A DNA stretch of 34,776 nt from Acrocarpospora pleiomorpha (lineage in GTDB: Bacteria > Actinomycetota > Actinomycetes > Streptosporangiales > Streptosporangiaceae). The notes under the pieces were generated by a model. That model was not told where the DNA came from. It worked only from the letters and a program-made list of their open reading frames with translations, and searched no databases. The position numbers and the translations under genes were made by a program. The stretch covers positions 6,867-41,642 of the forward strand of contig NZ_BLAF01000086.1 of NCBI RefSeq assembly GCF_009687885.1, read 5' to 3'. Positions 15,792 through 22,518 of the stretch are shown piece by piece (the first letter of the stretch is position 1; the number at the start of each line of letters is the position of its first letter).

Positions 15792-15819
15792 TGGAAGTAC
15801 CAGGAAATCGGTACTTCCA
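15792..15819. promoter_or_regulatory. 10-bp perfect palindrome upstream of the 99-aa gene
   Basis: TGGAAGTACC (15792-15801) and GGTACTTCCA (15810-15819) with an 8-bp spacer. It ends just before the AAGGGGG ribosome binding site of the gene starting at 15778. A dimeric-repressor operator or an RNA hairpin affecting translation are both possible. Confidence 0.5.
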
Positions 15820-15870
15820 ACGCTCCCGCCGGGACAGCGGCGCCGACTCCCCACGGAATGGGAACCACCT

Positions 15871-15884
15871 CCCCCGCACGGGGG
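15871..15884 (-). terminator. Short GC hairpin after tesB
   Basis: CCCCC/GGGGG with a 4-nt loop, 7 nt beyond the tesB stop on the minus strand. There is no U tract, so terminator activity is uncertain. Confidence 0.4.
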
Positions 15885-15885
15885 A

Positions 15886-15929
15886 CAGAGCTAACTTACG
15901 CGGATCATGCACTCCTGCACGACGGACAC
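15886..15929. repeat. Direct repeat at the tesB 3' end, intact copy
   Basis: Matches 11796-11839 at 42 of 44 positions with a 35-bp perfect core (15895-15929). It includes the tesB stop codon and the bases just after it. Confidence 0.85.
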
Positions 15930-16757
15930 CGCGAGCTCCCCGGCAGGCGTGAACATCTGGCCCTGAGCGAGTCCGCGTGCGCCCCCCGACCAGGGGGACT
16001 CCTGCGCGTACAGGACCCAGTCGTCGACGCGGAAGCGCTGGTGGAACCACATGGCGTGGTCGAGGGAGGCGCCGGTCACGTTGGAGGCGCCCCAGGCCAG
16101 GCCGTGCGCGAGCAGGACGGTGTCGACCAGGGTGAAGTCGGAGGCGTACGCGGCGAGGACGACATGCAGGAGAGGGTCGTCGGGGAGTTCGGCGTCGTAG
16201 CGGAACCAGACGTTGTTCTCGGCGCTGATCAGGCTGGGATCCTTCTGGGCTTCCCAGGTGAGCGCGTTCACGTAGCGGGCGTCGACGGCGCGGGGCTTGC
16301 TGAGCCAGTCGCGCCATTCGGGGTTGTCGCCGACGACGGCGCGCATGCGCTCCTGGAAGGGGGCGAGGGTCTCGGGGTCGGGCGCGGCGGGCATGACGAC
16401 GGCCTGGTGGTGCATGCCGGGCTCGGCGATGTGGAAGGAGACCGACATGGTGAAGATGGCCTTGCCGTGCTGGATGGCCTGCACCCGGCGGGTCGTGAAC
16501 GAGCGGCCGTCGCGGACGCGTTCGACGTTGTAGACGATCGGGATGGCCGGGTCGCCGGGGCGGATGAAGTAGGCGTGCAGCGAGTGCACGTCGCGGTCGT
16601 CCGGCAGGGTACGGCCCGCGGCCACCAGCGCCTGCGCCGCCACCTGCCCGCCGAAGACCCGCTGGATGCGCTCCTCGGGGGACCTCCCCCGGAAGATGTC
16701 CAGCTCGATCTGCTCCAGGTCGAGCAGGTCGAGCACCTCTTTGAGCGCCGAGTTCAC
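15891..16757 (-). CDS. tesB: Acyl-CoA thioesterase II
   Basis: A 288-aa double-hotdog thioesterase that hydrolyses acyl-CoA to free acid and CoA. Seen: the N-terminal hotdog with RVFGGQVAAQALVAAGRT and HSLHAYFIRPGD, and the C-terminal hotdog with SLDHAMWFHQRF (catalytic Asp region), ARGLAQGQMFT and VSVVQECMIRVS carrying the Gln position. The GTG start at 16757 overlaps the uvrD2 stop by 4 nt and has GGGGGAGGA upstream, so the gene is translationally coupled to uvrD2. Its last 39 bp are repeated at 11805-11839 and, more diverged, at 9869-9952. Confidence 0.93.
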   Translation of the reverse strand: MNSALKEVLDLLDLEQIELDIFRGRSPEERIQRVFGGQVAAQALVAAGRTLPDDRDVHSLHAYFIRPGDPAIPIVYNVERVRDGRSFTTRRVQAIQHGKAIFTMSVSFHIAEPGMHHQAVVMPAAPDPETLAPFQERMRAVVGDNPEWRDWLSKPRAVDARYVNALTWEAQKDPSLISAENNVWFRYDAELPDDPLLHVVLAAYASDFTLVDTVLLAHGLAWGASNVTGASLDHAMWFHQRFRVDDWVLYAQESPWSGGARGLAQGQMFTPAGELAVSVVQECMIRVS

Positions 16758-18796
16758 ACGTCCTCCCCCACCTTCCGGCACAGTTCCAGCACGGCTTGAC
16801 CGTATCGGTCCAGTTTTACCCTGCCGATACCGGCTATCGAGAGTAGGGCTTCCTCGGTGGTGGGCACCCGCTCGGCGATGGCCTGGAGCGTGACGTCGGT
16901 GAAGATCACGTAGGTGGGGACCTTGGTTTCCTTGGCCATGGTGGCCCGCCAGGACTTGAGGCCTTCCAGGAGTGCTTCGTCGTAGTGGGCGGGGCAGGTC
17001 GCGCAGCGCCCGAGTTTCTGTTCCGCGGCCAGGGCGAGGGTACGGCCGCAGACGCGGCACCCGACGGGCGTGGCCATGGTGCGCCGGGGCGCTGCCGGTT
17101 GTTCGGGGCGGGGGGCGGGAGCCGTACGGGGCGAGAGGCCTTCGAGGAAGCGGGACGGGCGGCGGGCGCGGCGGGCGCCGGGGGTGCGGGCGAGGGCCCA
17201 GGAGATGTGCAGGTGCTCGCGGGCGCGGGTGACGCCGACGTAGAGCAGCCGACGTTCCTCTTCGACCTGTTCCGGGGTCTCGGCGTAGATGATCGGGAGC
17301 ATGCCGTCGGTGGCTCCGACCAGGAAGACGGCATCCCATTCGAGGCCTTTGGCGGCATGCAGGGACGCCAGGGTGACGCCTTCCAGCGGCGGCGCGTGCT
17401 GCTCGCTCGCCCGGCGTTCGAGCTCGGCGACGAAGCCGGGAAGCTCGGTGCCGGTGGCCGCCATGTCCTCGGCGAGCTCTGCGAGGGCGTTCAGGGACTC
17501 CCATTTGGCCCGTGCGGTCCCCCCGGCGGGCGGTTCATGAGATAGGCCGATCCCCGCCAGAATCGCGTGTACGGCGGGCGCCAGCGGCTCCGCGTCGTTG
17601 GCCGAGCGGGCGGCCCCGCGCAGCAGCACGACGGCCTGCCGGACTTCGGGGCGCTCGAAGAACCGTTCGGCGCCGCGCACCAGGTAGGGCACCCCGGCGT
17701 CGGTGAACGCCTGCTCGTACGCCTCCGACTGGGCGTTGATCCGGAACAGCACGGCGATCTCGCGGGTGGGCACCCCGTCGGCCATCAGCTTCTTGACCGT
17801 GAGCGCGACCCCGAGCGCTTCGGCGGGCTCGTCGTCGTACTCCGAGAAGACGGGCTGCGGCCCGGGCGGGCGCTGCGCGACGAGGTCGAGCCGGTGCACC
17901 GACTTGCTCATGATCCGGTTGGCGAGGGTGACCACTTCGGGGGTGGAGCGGTAGTCGCGGACGAGGCGGATCACCTGCGCGCCGGGATGTTCCACCGCGA
18001 AGTTGGTCAGATAGTGCGGCGTGGCGCCGGTGAAGGAGTAGATGGTCTGGTTCGGGTCGCCGACCACGCACAGGTCGTCCCGGCCGCCCAGCCAGGTGTC
18101 CAGGAGCAGCTTCTGCAGCGGGTTGACGTCCTGGTACTCGTCGACGACGAAATACCGGTACTGGGAGCGGATCTGGGCGGCCACCTCGCGGTGTTCGGTC
18201 ATCACGGCGGCGGTGAGTTCGAGGATGGTCTCGAAGTCGACGAGGTGGCGCGTTCTGCGCAGGTTCTCGTAGCCCTCGTAGAGGCGGGCCAGCTGGTCGG
18301 GCGGGACGGGCGTGCTGCGGCGGGCCTTGGCGGCGGCGGCCGGGTAGTCCTCGGGGCCGATCTGGGTGACCTTGGCCCATTCGATCTCGCTGGCCACGTC
18401 GCGGAGCTCGGCGCGGTCGGGGGTGCGGCGCAGCTGCCGGGCGGCCTCGATCAGCAGCGGGAGCTTGGACTCCACCACCTGGGGCGGGTCGCCGCCGATG
18501 ACGCGCGGCCAGAAGTAGCTGAGCTGGCGGAGCGCGGCCGCGTGGAAGGTCCTGGCCTGCACACCGGGCGCGCCAAGCCGGCGCAGGCGCTGTTTGAGCT
18601 CGCCCGCCGCGCGGGTGGTGAAGGTGACCGCGAGCACGCTCTGCGGATCGACGCCGCCGGATTGCACCGCATGCGCGATCCGGTGGGTTATCGCACGGGT
18701 TTTCCCAGTTCCGGCCCCCGCGAGCACGCACACCGGTCCGCGCACCGCCAGGGCGACCTCACGCTGTTCCGGATCGAGACCCTCCAGAACGTCCAA
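16754..18796 (-). CDS. uvrD2: ATP-dependent DNA helicase UvrD2
   Basis: A 680-aa superfamily 1A 3'-5' helicase. Seen: Walker A GAGTGKT (27-33), VVDEYQDVNPLQ, GDPNQTIYSFTGA, VRDYRSTPEVV, and SLHAAKGLEWDAVFLVG. A tetracysteine module CRVC...CATC follows (C580, C583, C598, C601), then a C-terminal HRDC domain (about 610-676). The tetracysteine plus HRDC arrangement is specific to actinobacterial UvrD2. TTG 18796 is chosen because GGGGAG lies 6 nt upstream; TTG 18859 would give 701 aa. It is divergent from the secreted esterase with about 125 bp between, and tesB is coupled downstream. Role: DNA repair or replication-linked unwinding. Confidence 0.93.
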   Translation of the reverse strand: MDVLEGLDPEQREVALAVRGPVCVLAGAGTGKTRAITHRIAHAVQSGGVDPQSVLAVTFTTRAAGELKQRLRRLGAPGVQARTFHAAALRQLSYFWPRVIGGDPPQVVESKLPLLIEAARQLRRTPDRAELRDVASEIEWAKVTQIGPEDYPAAAAKARRSTPVPPDQLARLYEGYENLRRTRHLVDFETILELTAAVMTEHREVAAQIRSQYRYFVVDEYQDVNPLQKLLLDTWLGGRDDLCVVGDPNQTIYSFTGATPHYLTNFAVEHPGAQVIRLVRDYRSTPEVVTLANRIMSKSVHRLDLVAQRPPGPQPVFSEYDDEPAEALGVALTVKKLMADGVPTREIAVLFRINAQSEAYEQAFTDAGVPYLVRGAERFFERPEVRQAVVLLRGAARSANDAEPLAPAVHAILAGIGLSHEPPAGGTARAKWESLNALAELAEDMAATGTELPGFVAELERRASEQHAPPLEGVTLASLHAAKGLEWDAVFLVGATDGMLPIIYAETPEQVEEERRLLYVGVTRAREHLHISWALARTPGARRARRPSRFLEGLSPRTAPAPRPEQPAAPRRTMATPVGCRVCGRTLALAAEQKLGRCATCPAHYDEALLEGLKSWRATMAKETKVPTYVIFTDVTLQAIAERVPTTEEALLSIAGIGRVKLDRYGQAVLELCRKVGEDV

Positions 18797-18922
18797 ATAG
18801 GGCTCCCCAACGTGCGGATGACCGGATCTGCTGGCATCATCCTTCCAGCAGCCGACCAAGTGTGTCTCAAGACCGGGTCAGCCACAGGCAAACAGGAACC
18901 GCTCGCGGGAGGAACGAGGACC

Positions 18923-19822
18923 TTGAGGAAAGCCTTCGGTTTCGGTGCGCTCGCGCTGGCCGCGATCATCCTCTCCTCCCCCGGGCCGGCGTCCGCGACG
19001 CCCGTCGGGGGTAGTCCCACCCCGAGTCCCACCGCGACGGCCCCCGCCTCGGTGGAGGACCGCGCCACTTTCTCGTACGGCAAGCATGTCCGCCAGCGCA
19101 TGGACATCTGGTGGCGCAAGGACGGCGTCGTCCGCCCGGCCGTGTTCGTGATCCACGGCGGGTGGTGGTCCGGCGGCGACAAGAAGTTCATGACCGAGGT
19201 GAGCCGGACCTACTTCCAGCTCGGCTACGTGGTCGTCAACATCAACTACCGGCTGGCGCAGGACGCGGCCTGGCCGGCCCAGCGGACCGACGCGCTGGAC
19301 TCGATCGCCACCGTCCGGCGGCACGCCGCCCAGTTCAACATGGACCCGGATCGGTATGCGTTGATCGGCTTCTCGGCCGGGGGCCACATCGGCGCGGCGG
19401 TCGGCACGTATGGGGACGGGGTTCCCGGGTTGCGCGGCGTGGTCGGCGTCTCGCCGGTGGTCTCGCCGCGGACGGCGTTCGAGGACGGCGACGAGGGCGC
19501 GGATCACGAGCAGCGCAAGTTACGCAAGGCGACCATCGCGCTGGCGGGCGGCTGCGACCCGACCGAGTGCCCGCGGATCTGGTCGAGCATGGAGGTGCCG
19601 CTGCACGCCACCCCGCAGGACGCGCCGATGTTGAGCGTGCACTCGACCGAGGAGTTCGTACCGCCGTACCAGAGTGAGATGTTGAAGCAGGCGCTGAACG
19701 AGGTCGGGGTGGCGATGAACATCCGGGCGGTTCCCGGCGTCCAGCACAGCAGCCCGCTCTACCGGGCGCCGGGCGTGGCGGAGTCGGTGCAGTCGTGGAT
19801 CATCGCGCGGCTGGCCTACTGA
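18923..19822 (+). CDS. Secreted alpha/beta-hydrolase (esterase-like)
   Basis: A 299-aa exported hydrolase. The N-terminus RKAFGFGALALAAIILSS ends in ASA-TP, a classical signal peptide with cleavage near residue 25, followed by a Pro/Ser/Thr linker. The catalytic domain shows the oxyanion motif HGGWW (78-82), nucleophile S151 in GFSAGG, and a late His in VQHSSPLYR. The acid position reads HSTEEFVPPY, so a Glu may replace the usual Asp. The closest general type is the BD-FAE/esterase group; the substrate is unknown. TTG 18923 is chosen for the GGGAGGAACGAGGA region upstream and because it opens the signal peptide correctly. Confidence 0.85.
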   Translation: MRKAFGFGALALAAIILSSPGPASATPVGGSPTPSPTATAPASVEDRATFSYGKHVRQRMDIWWRKDGVVRPAVFVIHGGWWSGGDKKFMTEVSRTYFQLGYVVVNINYRLAQDAAWPAQRTDALDSIATVRRHAAQFNMDPDRYALIGFSAGGHIGAAVGTYGDGVPGLRGVVGVSPVVSPRTAFEDGDEGADHEQRKLRKATIALAGGCDPTECPRIWSSMEVPLHATPQDAPMLSVHSTEEFVPPYQSEMLKQALNEVGVAMNIRAVPGVQHSSPLYRAPGVAESVQSWIIARLAY

Positions 19823-19887
19823 CGATCACCGGGAACATGAACGATCCTCGCCGTGTTGCCAATGTCGGCCTAAGGAAAGGGACGAAC

Positions 19888-20124
19888 ATGGCGCTCACGG
19901 TTTACACCACCACCTGGTGTGGCCCCTGCAAGCGGCTCAAGAGCCAGTTGACCCGGGAAGGCATCTCCTACCGGGAGGTCGACATCGAGCGGGAAGCGGA
20001 CGCGGCCGAGTTCGTGATGAGCGTCAACAACGGGAACCGTACCGTCCCGACCGTGGTTTTTCCGGACGGGACGGCGTTCACCAATCCGTCGGTCATCGAG
20101 GTGAAGGCGCGGCTGGGGTTATAG
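19888..20124 (+). CDS. mrx1: Mycoredoxin (glutaredoxin-like, mycothiol-dependent)
   Basis: A 78-aa glutaredoxin-fold protein that should reduce mycothiol mixed disulphides. The active site is WCGPC (C11, C14); the mycobacterial protein has CGYC, so the Pro gives a thioredoxin-like variant. Also seen: the cis-Pro loop RTVPTVVF and a conserved C-terminus NPSVIEVKARLGL. ATG 19888 has AAGGAAAGGGA upstream. It sits between uvrD2 and nudC as in M. tuberculosis (Rv3198A). Its stop codon directly abuts the stop of the convergent nudC gene. Confidence 0.93.
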   Translation: MALTVYTTTWCGPCKRLKSQLTREGISYREVDIEREADAAEFVMSVNNGNRTVPTVVFPDGTAFTNPSVIEVKARLGL

Positions 20125-21036
20125 TCACCAGTCACCGCTGAGCGTGTCGCCATACCAGGTCTCGATCAGCCGGCGGGCGATCGAGACCGGGGGCGGCAGG
20201 CGCAGGTCGCCGCTTTCCAGGGCGGCGAGGAGTTCGGCGCGGGTGAACCAGCGGGCTTCGGCGATCTCTTCGGGGTCTCGGGTGAGTTCGGTGGTGGCGG
20301 CGCGGGCGAAGAAGCCGAGCATCAGGCTGCGCGGGAACGGCCAGGGCTGGCTGCCGAGGTAGCGCGGGGCTTTGACGGTGACGCCGACCTCTTCGAGGAC
20401 TTCCCGGATGACGGCCTGTTCGAGGGATTCGCCGGGTTCGACGAATCCGGCGAGTACCGACATTCGGCCTTCCGGCCACTGCGGGCCGCGGGCGAGCAGG
20501 ATGCGATCGTCGTCGTCGTAGACGGCCATGATCACCGCGGGGTCGACCCGGGGGAAGTGCTGGCTGCCGTCCTGCGGGCAGGTGCGGACGTGCCCGCCCG
20601 CGGTTATCTCGGTACGGCTGCCGCATTGCGGGCAGAACTCGTGGGTGCCGTGCCAGGCCTCCAGGGCGACCGCGTAGACGAGCAGACCGGCGTCCCGGTC
20701 GCCGAGCAGCGCCCCCGCCTGCCGCAACCCCGCCACCTCCGCGCCGGATATTTCCGGAAGTTCGGCGTGAACTGCGAAATAGGCGATGTTCGTGGCGTCC
20801 ACGCCGAGCAGGTATCGCTGGCCCGCGGGGGCCTGTCCAGGCGGGAGCAGGACCAGGTCCGAACCCCCCTCATGCCGCCTGACCAGGGTTTCTCCCTTGC
20901 GGACCAGCACCACTCGGGTCCTGTCTTCGGCCCAGGCACGTTCCAGCCAAGCGGTGTCCTGGCGCAGCACCGCGGACCGGTCGATCGTGCTACGCGCCAG
21001 GAGTAGTGGCCCGAGTAGGCCCTCAGAGATCTCCAC
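20125..21036 (-). CDS. nudC: NAD(+)/NADH diphosphatase NudC
   Basis: A 303-aa Nudix enzyme that hydrolyses NADH/NAD (and can remove NAD caps from RNA). Seen: a zinc-ribbon region CPQCGSRTEITAGGH then TCPQDGSQHFPR, where the fourth ligand is not a Cys. A canonical Nudix box GFVEPGESLEQAVIREVLEE follows, then the NADH-specific signature SQPWPFPRSLM. GTG 21036 has AAGGAT 8 nt upstream. It is convergent with mycoredoxin and divergent from the siderophore operon. Its place next to mrx1 and uvrD2 follows the mycobacterial order (Rv3199c). Confidence 0.95.
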   Translation of the reverse strand: MEISEGLLGPLLLARSTIDRSAVLRQDTAWLERAWAEDRTRVVLVRKGETLVRRHEGGSDLVLLPPGQAPAGQRYLLGVDATNIAYFAVHAELPEISGAEVAGLRQAGALLGDRDAGLLVYAVALEAWHGTHEFCPQCGSRTEITAGGHVRTCPQDGSQHFPRVDPAVIMAVYDDDDRILLARGPQWPEGRMSVLAGFVEPGESLEQAVIREVLEEVGVTVKAPRYLGSQPWPFPRSLMLGFFARAATTELTRDPEEIAEARWFTRAELLAALESGDLRLPPPVSIARRLIETWYGDTLSGDW

Positions 21037-21127
21037 AGGCTTTATCCTTCCTCATCTCGGTATCCACAATGGACCCGGCTCCACGGATTCCCCGCACGCC
21101 AGTGAGTGATCGACTACGATGGCCGAG

Positions 21128-21146
21128 TTAGGTAAGCCTTACCTCA
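21128..21146. promoter_or_regulatory. Iron box (IdeR/DmdR-type operator)
   Basis: TTAGGTAAGCCTTACCTCA, a 19-bp dyad with arms matching at 8 of 9 positions, close to the known TTAGGTTAGGCTAACCTAA consensus. It lies 10 nt before the start of the siderophore operon, just past a TACGAT (21115-21120) that could be the -10. Iron-loaded repressor bound here would block transcription, so the operon should be on when iron is scarce. Confidence 0.9.
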
Positions 21147-21156
21147 GGGGACTTCG

Positions 21157-22518
21157 TTGCGGCTGTACCTTGCCACGCTCAATCCCACCGATTCGGTCAT
21201 CTCCGGGTTCCTGCCCGCGGCGGACGCGCTCGGCTGGGACGTGACGATCCTGACCGACCGGCCCGAACGATACCCCGGGCACGAGACGATCGGGACCGGC
21301 GTCCGGGACACCCGAGCGCTGATCGACACCATCGCCCGGCACCATCCCCCGGACGTGGTGTTCACCAATTCCGACCATATCCAGGCGGAGATCGCCCTCG
21401 CGGCGTCCTATTTCGGCCTGCCTGGTAAGGATTGGCGAGCGTGCCTGACGACCAAGAACAAGTCCCTAACGCGCCGCGCGCTCGCCCTGGCCGGGGTGGA
21501 GTCGGTCCGTTCTGTACGGCTGTCGCCCGGCGATCCGCCACCCCTGGAATGGCACGGCCCCGTGGTGATCAAGCCACGGGAGGGTGTGGCGAGTGAGGAC
21601 GTGATCCTGGCACGGAACGCGCGCGAACTGTGGACCGCCGCGTCGGCGATCAAGGCACGGCGTCCGGGCGAGACCCTGGTCGCGGAGGAGTACCTGGAAG
21701 GCCCGCTGCTGACCCTGGAGACGTTTGGGGACGGGCAGGAGATCCGGGTGCTGGGCGGATATCGCACGACATTGGGGCCGTTGCCGCATTTCATCGAGGA
21801 GCGTCTGGATTGGGAGCCTGACGGTCCGGGTCGGGAACATGTCCTGGCGGCGCTGAACGCCCTCGGAGTCGGCTTCGGCGCCTGCCACACCGAATACGTC
21901 CTGACCGCCGCGGGCCCCCGAATCATCGAGATCAACTACCGCGTCATCGGCGACAACTGCGACTTCCTCCTCGCCGACCTCCTGAACATCCCACTTTTCG
22001 AGTGGATCCTGCGACTGCACGCCGGGGAGCCGATTGCCGATTTAGGCGAAATATCGCCCGAAGGCATAGCGGCTGGGAAGGATGCCGGAACGCGGGATGG
22101 GCAACATCGAGGCACCCGAGCCGACAGTGCCGGGACACAGGATTCCGCGCGGGAATCCATCACCCACAGCGGCACAGCGCACGAATCCATCACCCACGGC
22201 GGCACGGCGAAGGAAGCCGTCACCCACGGCGACATGGCGCAGGGAGTCATCGCGCCCGGTCGCATGGGGCACGGTGCCACGGTCAGTCTGCTCGCTGATC
22301 GGAGCGGGACGATCGTCGCCGCGCCGCCCGCGCAGGAGCTGGCGATCGGGTCCGCGCGGGTCTGGCACAACCCGCTTCGGGCGCTGGGCGACTACGTGCA
22401 GCTCACCCATACCAACCGCGACTACCTGGGGCTGCTCCGGGTGGTCGCGCCCGATCCGGCGGCCGTCGACGACGCCGTGCGCCGGTTCCGTGAGGAGCAA
22501 CCATGGGTGATCTCATGA
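21157..22518 (+). CDS. ATP-grasp ligase of the siderophore operon
   Basis: A 453-aa ATP-grasp carboxylate-amine ligase. The first domain begins RLYLATLNPTDSVISGF. The ATP-grasp core has VVIKPREGVASED (from about residue 136), EEYLEGPLLTLETFGDG, and the metal-binding strand IIEINYRVIGDN (from residue 256). The expected role is forming an amide bond in siderophore assembly, but no substrate can be read. TTG 21157 has AGGGGA 6 nt upstream and lies just after the iron box. Residues about 305-372 are a low-complexity insert containing four 10-residue repeats (333-372). The gene overlaps the next by 16 nt. Confidence 0.85.
   Translation: MRLYLATLNPTDSVISGFLPAADALGWDVTILTDRPERYPGHETIGTGVRDTRALIDTIARHHPPDVVFTNSDHIQAEIALAASYFGLPGKDWRACLTTKNKSLTRRALALAGVESVRSVRLSPGDPPPLEWHGPVVIKPREGVASEDVILARNARELWTAASAIKARRPGETLVAEEYLEGPLLTLETFGDGQEIRVLGGYRTTLGPLPHFIEERLDWEPDGPGREHVLAALNALGVGFGACHTEYVLTAAGPRIIEINYRVIGDNCDFLLADLLNIPLFEWILRLHAGEPIADLGEISPEGIAAGKDAGTRDGQHRGTRADSAGTQDSARESITHSGTAHESITHGGTAKEAVTHGDMAQGVIAPGRMGHGATVSLLADRSGTIVAAPPAQELAIGSARVWHNPLRALGDYVQLTHTNRDYLGLLRVVAPDPAAVDDAVRRFREEQPWVIS
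22153..22272 (+). repeat. Four 30-bp tandem repeats in the ATP-grasp gene
   Basis: Units 22153-22182, 22183-22212, 22213-22242 and 22243-22272 encode ESITHSGTAH, ESITHGGTAK, EAVTHGDMAQ and GVIAPGRMGH. The first two are nearly identical and similarity decays to the right. The array is in frame and lies between ATP-grasp core and C-terminal segment. Confidence 0.9.

Noticed and set aside
16972..17545. Several plus-strand frames opposite uvrD2, including a 186-codon one
   Set aside because: They are antisense to a clear helicase gene and have no family similarity or ribosome binding sites.
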